Source: Flavobacterium chryseum (GTDB lineage: Bacteria; Bacteroidota; Bacteroidia; Flavobacteriales; Flavobacteriaceae). From it: 64,000 nt of DNA. Below the pieces are notes generated by a model. It searched no databases, was not told the origin of the DNA, and worked only from the letters and a program-made list of their open reading frames with translations. The stretch lies in the NCBI RefSeq assembly GCF_004362015.1, contig NZ_SNWW01000011.1:62001-126000 (forward strand), written 5' to 3'. Shown here one piece after another: positions 1 through 8,705 of this stretch. The stretch's first letter is position 1. Each line of letters opens with the position of its first letter. The position numbers and the translations under genes are program-made.

Positions 1-801
1 TTGGCATTTAAATTTTTATCTAATGCAGATTTGGTTTTACAATTGCATTTCTTAGAAAGAGAAGTTTTCATTGCTATCTGGATTGCTATTTTCGCAGCTT
101 TAACATTGTACTTGTTTGGAAAAATCAGTTTACCACACGATAGTCCGTTGCATCATATTTCAGTGGGAAGATTGTATTTAGGATTACTTACACTAGTCTT
201 TACAATATATTTAATTCCGGGACTTTGGGGAGCACCATTAAAGTTAATTAGCGCATTTCCTCCACCTCCAACGTATAGCGAAAGTCCATTTGGAGTGGGT
301 GGTTCAGGTAATTCAACCGGAAGTGCTGAATCTGTAAAAGGTTTGCCTGACGGAGCTGAATTAGGCCCGCACGGCATCATGGTTTTTCATGATTACGAAG
401 ATGGTTTAGCATTTGCAAAATCAATCAATAAGCCGATTATGCTAGATTTTACGGGTTATGCATGTGTGAACTGTAGAAAAATGGAAAACAATGTTTGGTC
501 TGATCCAACTATTTTACCAATCTTAAAAAATGACGTTGTTTTGATTTCTCTTTATGTAGATGATAAACGCGAATTACCAACAGAAGAACAATTTGTAACC
601 ACTGCCGGAGATAAAATCGTTACAGTTGGTGATAAATGGACGGATTTTATGATCTCAAAATATAAAACAAATACGCAGCCTTTATATGTTTTAACTGATT
701 TGAATGGAAAGAATTTGCATACTGATAAACCAACAATTAGTTATGTTAGTACAGAAGAATATTTAAACTGGCTGAAAGAAGGAATTGCTAATTTTAAGTA
801 A
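1..801 (+). CDS. dsbD: DsbD-family thiol:disulfide interchange protein, C-terminal part (5' truncated by window)
   Basis: The frame is open from base 1, so this is the C-terminal end of a larger gene that begins before the window. The visible part has two hydrophobic stretches (about residues 22-40 and 56-73), a Gly/Ser-rich linker (about 95-110), and a C-terminal thioredoxin-like domain with the redox motif CVNC at about residues 154-157 inside TGYACVNCRKME. In DsbD-type proteins the membrane domain carries electrons from cytoplasmic thioredoxin to this periplasmic domain, which reduces disulfides or supports cytochrome c maturation. The C-terminal domain location in the periplasm is inferred from the family. 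It converges on the amt gene across a shared hairpin terminator. Confidence 0.85.
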   Translation: MAFKFLSNADLVLQLHFLEREVFIAIWIAIFAALTLYLFGKISLPHDSPLHHISVGRLYLGLLTLVFTIYLIPGLWGAPLKLISAFPPPPTYSESPFGVGGSGNSTGSAESVKGLPDGAELGPHGIMVFHDYEDGLAFAKSINKPIMLDFTGYACVNCRKMENNVWSDPTILPILKNDVVLISLYVDDKRELPTEEQFVTTAGDKIVTVGDKWTDFMISKYKTNTQPLYVLTDLNGKNLHTDKPTISYVSTEEYLNWLKEGIANFK

Positions 802-826
802 GGTTTTTTTAGAGTAAATTTTTTAA

Positions 827-925
827 GAGTAAAGAGTAAAGAGTAAAGAGTAAAGAATTTGGGTTATAAACTTGTAATAGGTTATTCGAGATCAAATCTA
901 AAATCTACAATCTAAAATCTAAAAT
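827..925. repeat. Short tandem words: GAGTAAA heptamer x4 and ATCTAAA-type repeats
   Basis: Four exact copies of GAGTAAA run head to tail at 827-854. A second low-complexity block of ATCTAAAATCT words follows at about 895-925. The same TTTAGATT-type word recurs at 5243-5262 and near 32715-32752. The block lies in the convergent gap between dsbD and amt and has no coding potential that I can see. Confidence 0.75.
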
Positions 926-945
926 TTTTTCAATCTAAAATAAAT

Positions 946-982
946 AAAAAGCACTCTAAGTAAAACTCAGAGTGCTTTTTTG
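946..982. terminator. Bidirectional hairpin terminator between dsbD and amt
   Basis: AAAAAGCACTCT pairs with AGAGTGCTTTTT across a short loop. A-tract and T-tract flank the stem on both strands, so it can stop transcription from both converging genes. Confidence 0.85.
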
Positions 983-1014
983 GTTAATTGTTTTTTGGTT
1001 TTGGAAATTGATTT

Positions 1015-2340
1015 TTATAAGTATTCTCCGTGTTGAGAAATATCTAATCCTAGTTCTTCTTTTTCTTCAGTAACTCTTAGAGGAGTAATTTTATTTACAA
1101 TAAAGAATAAAGCGTAAGAACCAACAAAAGCAAAGATTGAAACAAGAACTAATGCTTTTAATTGGGTTAAGAATAAAGTTGCATCGCCAAAAATTAATCC
1201 CTGGTTTTCACCAACAATTGAATTTACAGTGTTAGAAGCAAAAACTCCGGTTAATAGCATTCCTACCATTCCACCAACACCGTGACAAGCAAAAACGTCA
1301 AGAGCATCGTCGATTTTTCCTTTAGGGAATTTGCTTACTACAAGATTACTAATTACAGCAGCAATAATACCAATTGCCAAAGCGTGAGGAATACTTACGA
1401 AACCAGCAGCAGGCGTTATCGCAACCAAACCTACAACAGCACCAATACAAGCGCCCATAGCAGATAATTTGTGACCTAAAATTTTATCAAGAAAAACCCA
1501 TGCCATAGCAGCAGATGCAGCAGCGATAGTAGTAGTTCCTAAAGCTTGTGCAGCAAGACTTCCGGCTCCAACAGCAGAACCTGCATTGAAACCAAACCAT
1601 CCAAACCATAATAAACCTGTACCTAATAATACATAAGTAATTCTGGCAGGATTTACTTTTTGAACTTTACGTTTTCCTAAGAAAATTGCTCCGGCCAATG
1701 CAGCCCAACCAGCACTCATGTGTACAACTGTACCACCTGCAAAGTCAAGAACTCCCCATTTAAAGAACATTCCGTCAGGATGCCACGTCATGTGACATAA
1801 AGGTGCATAGATGAATATGATAAATAAAACCATGAATAATAAGTAAGCCCAGAAACGAACACGTTCTGCAAAAGCTCCTGTAATTAATGCCGGAGTAATA
1901 ATTGCAAATTTCGCCTGAAATAATGCAAAAAGAATCATCGGAATTGTTGGTGCTAATTCCCAAGCAGTGTTTGCACTGACTCCCTGAAAAAATATATTTG
2001 ACGAAGGATCTCCGATGAACCCACCAATTGTTGGTCCAAAACATAATCCAAATCCAATTACTACCCATAAAACTGTAACAATTACCATTGCCATGAAACT
2101 CTGAAGCATAGTACTAATTACATTCTTTTTACCTACCATACCACCATAGAAAAATCCTAATCCCGGAGTCATCAATAATACAAGAGCAGTTGCAACAACC
2201 ATCCATGCAGTATCACCCGTATCAAGTTTTAATTCAACTACGTGAGCACCTAATGTTTTTGATTCAGTAATAAATGAGATAGAAAAAATAGAGAGTAATA
2301 AAACTGTGATAAGTATCACACTTAAAATAATTTTTCGCAT
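1015..2340 (-). CDS. amt: Ammonium transporter (Amt family)
   Basis: 441 residues, polytopic, with an N-terminal signal-like hydrophobic segment (about 1-25) and then the eleven-helix Amt core. Family marks visible are the GLGFFYGGMV segment near residue 60, the first pore histidine in GGTVVHMSAGW, and the second pore histidine in DVFACHGVGGMVG. Amt proteins conduct ammonium across the inner membrane for assimilation by glutamine synthetase and GOGAT; gltBD lies about 15 kb away in this window. No glnK/P-II gene is adjacent, which is the usual partner in many bacteria. Divergent from the oxidoreductase at 2656 across a 315-bp AT-rich gap. Confidence 0.95.
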   Translation of the reverse strand: MRKIILSVILITVLLLSIFSISFITESKTLGAHVVELKLDTGDTAWMVVATALVLLMTPGLGFFYGGMVGKKNVISTMLQSFMAMVIVTVLWVVIGFGLCFGPTIGGFIGDPSSNIFFQGVSANTAWELAPTIPMILFALFQAKFAIITPALITGAFAERVRFWAYLLFMVLFIIFIYAPLCHMTWHPDGMFFKWGVLDFAGGTVVHMSAGWAALAGAIFLGKRKVQKVNPARITYVLLGTGLLWFGWFGFNAGSAVGAGSLAAQALGTTTIAAASAAMAWVFLDKILGHKLSAMGACIGAVVGLVAITPAAGFVSIPHALAIGIIAAVISNLVVSKFPKGKIDDALDVFACHGVGGMVGMLLTGVFASNTVNSIVGENQGLIFGDATLFLTQLKALVLVSIFAFVGSYALFFIVNKITPLRVTEEKEELGLDISQHGEYL

Positions 2341-2655
2341 AGTTATTTAGTTTTAAATTTTTGATAAAAATATAAAATCATTCAACACCCCTATAAAAAA
2401 TAGAGTCTAATGTTTAATTTTTGTTAATATTTCATTTTAACCCCCTATGTTTTGATTGTATTTGTTAAAATGGACTTAAAATTTACAATTTGACAACATT
2501 TTTTTACCACCACTCAAAAATTTATAGATTTTGTTGGGTTTTTTATTGATATTTTTCCGTTTAAATTCAATTTTAATATCTAAAATCGCTTAATTTTTTT
2601 TAATTGATGATGTATATTTGATGTTTTTAACACTTTTAGTATTTAAAATTTAAGG
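2341..2655. promoter_or_regulatory. Divergent intergenic region between amt and the Gfo/Idh oxidoreductase
   Basis: A 315-bp very AT-rich gap between divergent genes, so it must hold both promoters. The clearest element is TATATTTG at 2613-2620, a match to the Bacteroidota -7 consensus TAnnTTTG, 35 bp before the + strand start; I see no good TTG at the -33 position. No matching element could be placed confidently for amt. No repeat or small gene was seen. Confidence 0.45.
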
Positions 2656-3627
2656 ATGGAATCACGCAAAATAAAATGGGGAATTATAGGTCTGGGAAAT
2701 ATTGCAAATCAATTTGCTACAGATTTATTATTAGTTGAAGATGCTGAATTAGTTGCTGTGGCATCTAGAAATTATGCCAATGCAAACGAATTTGCAGCAA
2801 AGTACAATTGCCCTAAAGCTTATGATTCGTATGAAGCTCTTTTTGCTGATCCCGAAGTTGATATTGTATACATCGCAACTCCACATAATTCTCATGCCGA
2901 ATTATCTATAAAAGCGTTGCAAAATGAAAAACACGTTTTATGCGAAAAACCAATTGCGCTTTCTTATGCCGATGCTGTTCGCATGGTTGAAGCTTCTAGA
3001 AAACATAATAAATTTTTCATGGAAGCTTTCTGGACACGTTTTATTCCGTCGGTACAAGATGTTTTGTCGAAAGTTGAAAATGGAGAAATTGGTGCAGTAA
3101 ATTACATAAAAGCCGATTTTGCCTTTATTGGAAATGAAACAGAAGGAAGCAGATTGTTTGATAAAAAGAGTGGCGGTGGAGCCTTGTTTGATATTGGCGT
3201 ATATCCATTATTTCTCTCTTATATAATGTTAGGAATTCCAAAAGAAATAATTGCAAAATCTATTTTTCATAAAAACGAGATCGATTTACAGACATCAATG
3301 ATTTTGAACTATGAGAATGCTCAGGCCGTTTTACATGCCTCAATAGTTTCAGAATCTGATATGAAAGCAGTTATTGGTGGTACAAATGGCCGAGTAGAAC
3401 TAAACGCACCATGGTTTATGGCTGATGGATATTCGATTGTTAAAGATGAAAAGGAAAGTGTTTTTAGTTTTCCAAATTTAGGAAAAGGATATGCGCATGA
3501 AGCAATAGAATGCCATAAATGTATCAGGAACAATCAGATTGAAAGCGAACTTTGGTCACATCAGAATAGTTTGGATTTGAGTAAAATTGTAGAGGAAATT
3601 AAAAATCAAATAGGACTGAAGTTTTAG
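2656..3627 (+). CDS. Gfo/Idh/MocA family NAD(P)-dependent oxidoreductase
   Basis: 323 residues, usual length for the family. The N-terminal Rossmann fold begins at once with GIIGLGNIANQFA (residues 9-21), and the family EKP signature is at 97-99 in HVLCEKPIAL. The C-terminal alpha/beta domain includes GGGALFDIGVYPL. The lysine of EKP and the downstream DIGVYP segment resemble the dihydrodiol/xylose dehydrogenase subgroup. The substrate, probably a sugar or cyclitol, cannot be told from sequence. It stands alone between amt and the ComM-like gene, with a 77-bp gap to the latter. Confidence 0.88.
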   Translation: MESRKIKWGIIGLGNIANQFATDLLLVEDAELVAVASRNYANANEFAAKYNCPKAYDSYEALFADPEVDIVYIATPHNSHAELSIKALQNEKHVLCEKPIALSYADAVRMVEASRKHNKFFMEAFWTRFIPSVQDVLSKVENGEIGAVNYIKADFAFIGNETEGSRLFDKKSGGGALFDIGVYPLFLSYIMLGIPKEIIAKSIFHKNEIDLQTSMILNYENAQAVLHASIVSESDMKAVIGGTNGRVELNAPWFMADGYSIVKDEKESVFSFPNLGKGYAHEAIECHKCIRNNQIESELWSHQNSLDLSKIVEEIKNQIGLKF

Positions 3628-3704
3628 CAAATATATTTATAGTAAAAAAGCTACAAATAATTATTTTTTTATTAGTTTTAAAAACATTTAATGAAAGAAT
3701 ATTT

Positions 3705-5240
3705 ATGCTAGTAAAAGTTTACGGAAGTGCTGTTTTTGGAGTTGAAGCTACTACAATTACAGTAGAAGTTCATATGGATAAAGGTATTGGTTATCATTTA
3801 GTTGGATTACCGGATAATGCCATAAAAGAAAGCAGTTACCGAATTGCAGCCGCTCTTAAAAATAATGGATTAAGTCTTCCGGGAAAAAAAATAACGATAA
3901 ATATGGCGCCCGCCGACTTACGAAAAGAAGGTTCTGCTTATGATTTACCTTTGACAATTGGAATTTTGGTAGGATCAGATCAGATAAAAGCGCCAGATGT
4001 TGAACAATATGTTATTATGGGAGAACTTTCGTTAGACGGAAGTTTACAATCTATAAACGGCGCTTTGCCTATTGCCATTAAAGCAAAAGAAGAAGGTTTT
4101 AAAGGTTTTTTTCTCCCAAAACAAAACGTAAAAGAAGCGGCAATTGTAGCCGGTTTAGATGTGTATGGAGTAGAAAACCTGCAAGAAGTTATTGATTTTT
4201 TTGAAGGAAGAGGAACACTTGAACCTACCATTATTGATACCAGAACCGAATTTTATAAAACACTCGATTTCCCTGAATTTGATTTCTCTGATGTTCGCGG
4301 ACAAGAAAGCATAAAACGGTGTATGGAAATTGCAGCTTCAGGCGGACACAATATTATTTTGATTGGCCCGCCAGGAGCAGGAAAAACAATGTTGGCCAAA
4401 AGATTACCCAGTATTTTACCGCCAATGACATTGCGTGAAGCATTAGAAACCACTAAAATTCATAGTGTTGCAGGGAAATTAAAAGAAGTAGGTTTGATGA
4501 ATCAACGACCATTTCGCAGTCCGCATCATACTATTTCAAATGTAGCTTTGGTAGGAGGAGGGAGTTATCCGCAGCCTGGCGAAATATCGATGGCACATAA
4601 TGGCGTTTTATTTTTAGATGAATTACCGGAATTTAAACGTGATGTTCTGGAAGTTATGCGCCAGCCGCTGGAAGATCGCGAAGTAACGATTTCAAGAGCT
4701 AAATTTACAGTTACATATCCGTCTTCGTTTATGTTGGTGGCAAGTATGAACCCAAGTCCAAGCGGATTTTTTAACGATCCGAGTATGCCCAATACATCTT
4801 CACCACACGAAATGCAGCGATACATGAGCAAAATTTCGGGACCATTATTAGACCGAATCGATATTCATATTGAAGTGACTCCGGTTCCTTTCGAAAAATT
4901 ATCAGATGACAGAAAAGCAGAAAGCAGTGTCGAAATTCGAAAACGTGTTACTGCAGCTCGTGAACTGCAATCAATACGTTTTGAAGAATTGCCCAATATT
5001 CATTACAATGCCCAAATGAACACCAAACAAATCAGAGAATTTTGTGCGCTCGACGAACAATCAAAACAATTACTAAAAACAGCAATGGAACGTTTAAATC
5101 TTTCTGCAAGAGCATACGATAGAATTCTGAAAGTTGCCCGAACAATTGCAGATCTGGATGCTTCGCCACAAATTATCCCATCGCACATTTCCGAAGCCAT
5201 TCAATATAGAAGTTTAGATCGTGATGGTTGGTTGGGGTAG
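3705..5240 (+). CDS. comM: YifB/ComM-family Mg-chelatase-like AAA+ ATPase
   Basis: 511 residues, full length for YifB/ComM. An N-terminal Lon-protease-like/ChlI-type domain (about 1-180) contains KITINMAPADLRKEG. The AAA+ core has Walker A GPPGAGKT (221-228) and Walker B GVLFLDELPEF (300-310), and a C-terminal Mg_chelatase_C domain follows. In naturally competent bacteria ComM is a hexameric helicase that extends branch migration during transformation; the role in Flavobacterium is inferred from homology. The start ATG at 3705 gives the conserved MLVKVYGSAVFG amino end. It is followed by an inverted REP-like element and converges on the broken gene at 5357-5726. Confidence 0.92.
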   Translation: MLVKVYGSAVFGVEATTITVEVHMDKGIGYHLVGLPDNAIKESSYRIAAALKNNGLSLPGKKITINMAPADLRKEGSAYDLPLTIGILVGSDQIKAPDVEQYVIMGELSLDGSLQSINGALPIAIKAKEEGFKGFFLPKQNVKEAAIVAGLDVYGVENLQEVIDFFEGRGTLEPTIIDTRTEFYKTLDFPEFDFSDVRGQESIKRCMEIAASGGHNIILIGPPGAGKTMLAKRLPSILPPMTLREALETTKIHSVAGKLKEVGLMNQRPFRSPHHTISNVALVGGGSYPQPGEISMAHNGVLFLDELPEFKRDVLEVMRQPLEDREVTISRAKFTVTYPSSFMLVASMNPSPSGFFNDPSMPNTSSPHEMQRYMSKISGPLLDRIDIHIEVTPVPFEKLSDDRKAESSVEIRKRVTAARELQSIRFEELPNIHYNAQMNTKQIREFCALDEQSKQLLKTAMERLNLSARAYDRILKVARTIADLDASPQIIPSHISEAIQYRSLDRDGWLG

Positions 5241-5272
5241 CAATTTTAGATTTTAGATTTTTGCCCCCTTTT

Positions 5273-5341
5273 GTCATTGGGAGGAACGAAGCAACCACAC
5301 TTGCTTAATCGTAGTGTGGTTGCTTCGTTCCTCGCAATGAC
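5273..5341. repeat. REP-like inverted repeat, 29-nt arms
   Basis: The left arm 5273-5301 and right arm 5313-5341 are inverted copies of GTCATTGCGAGGAACGAAGC...CACACT with 28 of 29 positions matching, around an 11-nt loop. The right arm recurs exactly at 10201-10229 and its 17-nt end again at 59498-59514. It sits between two converging genes. Confidence 0.9.
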
Positions 5342-5356
5342 TAACTTGAAATTTAA

Positions 5357-5726
5357 TCACTCAAACTTCAAATGTGCATTTTTAGACATTAAATACGAAG
5401 TCAGTTTTTTGATTTTACCCTTTTCCATTTCAAATACATCGCAAAAAACAGCATCCAAAATATTACCATTTTTCATTACGGCCTTGCACTGCACCTTCGG
5501 CAATAACCGTATTGTTTTCTTCAACCAATTTTATAATTTGAATGGTTGGACTTCCAACAAAATTCTCATTTTCAATTTCTTTATCAAATGCTTCTTTACC
5601 CACATGCTGATAAATTCCGGGCATTTCCCAAACAACATCATCGGTAAGACAATCAAGAATTCTTTCATGATCAGTTACTCTAAAAGCATCCATATATTCT
5701 CTAACAGTTTGTTTATTCACGGTCAT
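5357..5726 (-). pseudogene. SnoaL/NTF2-like small protein, split by a frameshift
   Basis: Reading from ATG at 5726 (MTVNKQTVREYMDAF...), the frame runs to a stop at 5463 after ...EGAVQGRNEKW. A +1 shift near 5477-5483 opens a second frame, from ATG 5476 to the stop at 5357 (MKNGNILDAVFCDVF...KLTSYLMSKNAHLKFE). Joined, the two give a protein of about 125 residues with the layout of the SnoaL/nuclear-transport-factor-2 fold (helix, WEMPG strand, then the C-terminal sheet). That fold includes ketosteroid isomerases and polyketide cyclases, so no substrate is claimed. The joint reads GGCCGTA where a homologue should have a six-base codon pair, so one extra base is the simplest cause. It may be a real decay or a sequencing error. 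Confidence 0.75.
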
Positions 5727-5783
5727 AATAAAAAAGTTTAAAGTTGGTGAGTTACACAAATTTAAAAAATTAATACTGTTTTT

Positions 5784-7376
5784 CTAACTACTTAATTCTA
5801 TTGTGTTTTGAATATCAATTTGTTCCAGAAAATATTCATCGTGCGAAACCACAATCAAAGTTCCCTGATATTCATTAATCGCAGCCGTTAAAATTTCAAT
5901 ATTCTGAATGTCTAAATTATTGGTTGGTTCATCTAAAATAATCATATCCGGTGCCTGATTATTTATCGTTAAACAGCACAGCATCAGCCGCATTTTTTCT
6001 CCACCGCTTAAAGCACTGCAAGATTTATCCAGATCGTTTTGTGAAAATAAAAACCTATTGAGTCTCATTCGTATATCGTGTTCCAGTAAAGCCGAAGCAT
6101 TAAATTTTTGTGCTTGTTCATAAACCGTAAGCTGATTATCGATTAAAGAATAATCCTGATCGATGTAAACAATTTTCGATTCGGCCTTGTAAATTGTTCC
6201 TTGTTTTGGAATTAATTTTCCTGTAATTATTTTGATTAAAGTCGTTTTTCCGGAACCGTTTGATCCTTTTAAAACAATTCGTTCACCACTTAAAATTTGA
6301 AAGTTTAGATTTTCTTTCCAAAGCCACTGATCGTTATAACCAAAGTTGCTATCTTTTGCAGTAAATAATATTTTGCCTTTGTGAATGGAAGCATTATCAA
6401 AACCAAACTTCATTTTATCAATTTCAGGCAAACCCGAACGCAAATTCTGAAGTTCCTGCGAAATGCCGCCAATTTTTTCAGCATGAACATTTTTTGCCTT
6501 TGATGTACTATTTTCAGCATTGTTGCGCAACGTGTTCATCATGATTCGCGAAACGCCGGCTTTCTTTTGCTTTTTTTCTCCACGGGAATCTAATTTATTC
6601 TGACGTTCCAAAGTTTCTCGTTCTTTTTCTTTGGCTTTTCGCAAAGCTTTTTCTTTACTCTGAATATCATGTTGCAAAGCATTGCTTTCTATTTGTTTTT
6701 GTTCGGCATAAAAATCATAATTTCCACCATAAACCGTAATGCCGTGTTTACTTAATTCATAAACCGTATTTAAAAGATTCAGTAATTTCCTGTCATGGCT
6801 TACAATGAGCAACGTGCTCGAAGTATTTTGTATAAACTCATACAATAATTTTTTGGCAGCCAAATCCAGATGATTACTAGGTTCATCAAGCAAAATAAGT
6901 TCAGGCTGATGAATGGAAATTCCGGCAAGAAAAATTTTGGTTTTTTGTCCGCCGCTCAAAGTTTCCAATTTTTGGTTTAGATCTAAATTTTCTAATTGCC
7001 AATATTGTAGCGCTTCATTGCAGCGCTCTTCAATGGTCCAGTCATCGTTTAATGTATTCAAATTTTCTGCGGTTACATTTCCGTCGAGTATTTCTTTGAG
7101 CGCATTGAGTTTGGTATCAATTTGCAAAGCTTCAGCAATAGTAAGATGATTGAATTGTCCAAAAATCTGAGGCACATAATAGGGTTTTGCATCGGCTTTA
7201 AGCCAACCTTCCGAAGCTTGTAATTCGCCTGCAATGATTTTTAAAAGTGTAGATTTTCCAACACCATTATTACCAATTAAAGCAATTTTTTCCTCCTTGT
7301 TTGCAGTAAAAGTAATTTTGTCGAACAGCAAATCTCTGTTCACATGTAGATATGAAATGTTTTGTAAAATAAGCAT
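5784..7376 (-). CDS. ABC-F family ATPase (ribosome-associated, two ATP-binding domains, no membrane part)
   Basis: 530 residues, two tandem ABC domains. ABC1 has Walker A GNNGVGKST (35-43), signature LSGGQ (140-144) and Walker B LILLDEPSNHLD (160-171). ABC2 has Walker A GSNGSGKTT (371-379), signature LSGGE and Walker B MIILDEPTNNLD. A charged linker (about 215-335) joins them, as in the ABC-F class that binds the ribosomal E site to rescue or protect stalled ribosomes. Some members give resistance to 50S antibiotics; this sequence alone does not show resistance. The gene has a leader of about 110 nt with a 10-bp inverted repeat touching the start codon (see 7377-7495), unlike its neighbours. 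Confidence 0.9.
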   Translation of the reverse strand: MLILQNISYLHVNRDLLFDKITFTANKEEKIALIGNNGVGKSTLLKIIAGELQASEGWLKADAKPYYVPQIFGQFNHLTIAEALQIDTKLNALKEILDGNVTAENLNTLNDDWTIEERCNEALQYWQLENLDLNQKLETLSGGQKTKIFLAGISIHQPELILLDEPSNHLDLAAKKLLYEFIQNTSSTLLIVSHDRKLLNLLNTVYELSKHGITVYGGNYDFYAEQKQIESNALQHDIQSKEKALRKAKEKERETLERQNKLDSRGEKKQKKAGVSRIMMNTLRNNAENSTSKAKNVHAEKIGGISQELQNLRSGLPEIDKMKFGFDNASIHKGKILFTAKDSNFGYNDQWLWKENLNFQILSGERIVLKGSNGSGKTTLIKIITGKLIPKQGTIYKAESKIVYIDQDYSLIDNQLTVYEQAQKFNASALLEHDIRMRLNRFLFSQNDLDKSCSALSGGEKMRLMLCCLTINNQAPDMIILDEPTNNLDIQNIEILTAAINEYQGTLIVVSHDEYFLEQIDIQNTIELSS

Positions 7377-7495
7377 AATTTCTTTCTTTAAGGAATAAAC
7401 AAATAAGCAAACTACTTTGTAGCTTACTTTATAATTGTCTGAAAGAAATTTTTATTCACATAGAATTGTGTCGTTATTTTGTTGTGGCAAAGATA
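7377..7495 (-). promoter_or_regulatory. Structured leader and promoter of the ABC-F gene
   Basis: On the minus strand a TATCTTTG element (7488-7495) matches TAnnTTTG. From there the leader runs about 110 nt to the ATG at 7376. The ten bases just before the ATG (7377-7386) are perfectly complementary to 7441-7450 (TTTCTTTC core), so folding could hide the ribosome entry site. A possible 11-codon upstream frame starting at GTG 7459 (MNKNFFQTIIK, stop 7424) runs straight through the far arm 7441-7450. A smaller stem, TAAGC/GCTTA, lies near its stop. This layout resembles translational attenuation leaders of ABC-F resistance genes; the function is inference. Confidence 0.45.
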
Positions 7496-7528
7496 TAAAA
7501 AATATTATTTTAATGCTTTTCCTCTTAT

Positions 7529-8218
7529 TTACTTTGTAATATTCCAAAAACTTATTTTTCGTCTGGTCACAAAACCTAGTTTTTCATAAAGTTTAATGGC
7601 GCCAATATTACTTTCAACAACATGTAGAAACGGAATTTTATTTTGATCAGAAATCTTATTTACAACATGTGTTATCAATTGTTTGGCGTAACCTTTTCCC
7701 GTATGATCAGGATGTGTAATGATCGCGCTAACTTCTGTAAAAGCATCCATTTGCATTCGTTCTCCTGTAATAGCAACTAATTGATTGTCTACGAAAATTC
7801 CAAAATAATCTCCCAGCAAAAAGGTTTTGTTTTTGAAATAACCGGGTTGTACTAAATTAACTAAATTCAATAAAGCTTCATTATGATTTTCGGTTAGTTT
7901 AATTATTTCAAGATCAATCTCAAGTTCAATTTTTTTGTAAATAATCATTTGAAGGCAAACTAATTCTTTGGCAATTTTTAAAGAATCGGGAATTTCCGGT
8001 TTTTCTCCAACAACAAAGAAATTGTCTGTTAATGTTGAATATTGTTCTGTCGAATTTAAAGTGTTTTCCAACTCAATAAAACCTCCAAACTGGCAATAAT
8101 CAGGATTATAGAATTTGGTGTCGCCATAATCAATAACAAATGCTGAATGGTATTCTGATAAAGAATTCCAAACCGGATTATCGAGTTTATTTTCTTGAAG
8201 ATTTTTCATGGATAACAT
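7529..8218 (-). CDS. GNAT family N-acetyltransferase
   Basis: 229 residues. The C-terminal half is a GNAT fold with the acetyl-CoA binding segment THPDHTGKGYAKQL (about 168-181) and the late motif ESNIGAIKLYEKLGF (202-216), typical of FR47-like acetyltransferases. The N-terminal 100 residues are poorly defined and may set substrate choice; the acceptor is unknown. Start is ATG 8218 (MLSMKN) or the internal ATG at 8209; sequence does not decide. The gene precedes the ABC-F gene on the same strand with 152 bp between, but the ABC-F gene appears to have its own promoter. Confidence 0.85.
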   Translation of the reverse strand: MLSMKNLQENKLDNPVWNSLSEYHSAFVIDYGDTKFYNPDYCQFGGFIELENTLNSTEQYSTLTDNFFVVGEKPEIPDSLKIAKELVCLQMIIYKKIELEIDLEIIKLTENHNEALLNLVNLVQPGYFKNKTFLLGDYFGIFVDNQLVAITGERMQMDAFTEVSAIITHPDHTGKGYAKQLITHVVNKISDQNKIPFLHVVESNIGAIKLYEKLGFVTRRKISFWNITK

Positions 8219-8277
8219 TTATATATAAGATAATTTTCCTCCGATGAGATTATAAAAATAGTGTCGATTTGCAAATA

Positions 8278-8682
8278 TTACTTCTCAACTTTCCCAAGCC
8301 ATTCCACAATAATAGTCTGCAAAGATTTTTGTTTGGCTTTGGCATCTTCAAGACTGGCAATTTTTATAATTTTCCTTCCGTCAGGATAATTAACGGCTTT
8401 TAAATCAGTAATATCTGTAATTGTTGCACCCGTCGGGAAAACTAATAAAATAGCACCCCGATGAATGTTAATCACCAAAATATCTCTTTTATATTCCTTC
8501 GGATTAAAAGCTTTCATTTCTCCGGTAAAATAAAAACTCGGAGAATTCCATTTTACTTGTTCACCAATTTCATTATCCGTATTCAAAATCAATTGACGAA
8601 GAAATTCCACAGTCGATTTATTTTCAGCATCAAGTTTTTCAACAAGAGCCGTTACCAATTCTGTATCCGATTGCTTTTCCAT
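8278..8682 (-). CDS. DUF1801 domain protein
   Basis: 134 residues. The pattern of an N-terminal helix pair, EQVKWNSPSFYF near residue 45, then ILVINIHRGAILLVFPTGA, matches the DUF1801 (YdhG-like) fold. The biochemical function of the family is not settled. No signal peptide, so cytoplasmic. A second protein with a related domain lies at 59595-60179. It lies 23 bp after the stop of the upstream minus-strand lipoprotein gene at 8706, so the two may share a transcript. Confidence 0.8.
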   Translation of the reverse strand: MEKQSDTELVTALVEKLDAENKSTVEFLRQLILNTDNEIGEQVKWNSPSFYFTGEMKAFNPKEYKRDILVINIHRGAILLVFPTGATITDITDLKAVNYPDGRKIIKIASLEDAKAKQKSLQTIIVEWLGKVEK

Positions 8683-8705
8683 GTCTTATGTTTTAAGATT
8701 GTAAT

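Noticed and set aside
827..854. CRISPR-like repeat run (GAGTAAA x4)
   Set aside because: The units are 7 nt with no spacers and no cas genes nearby.
5271..5741. 156-codon + strand frame over the REP repeat and the frameshifted gene
   Set aside because: It runs through the inverted repeat and is antisense to the SnoaL-like gene; its translation is Asn/Phe/Ile-rich with no conserved pattern.
5784..7376. Antibiotic resistance gene call for the ABC-F protein
   Set aside because: The two-ABC layout shows the family only. Resistance cannot be read from it without close comparison or tests.
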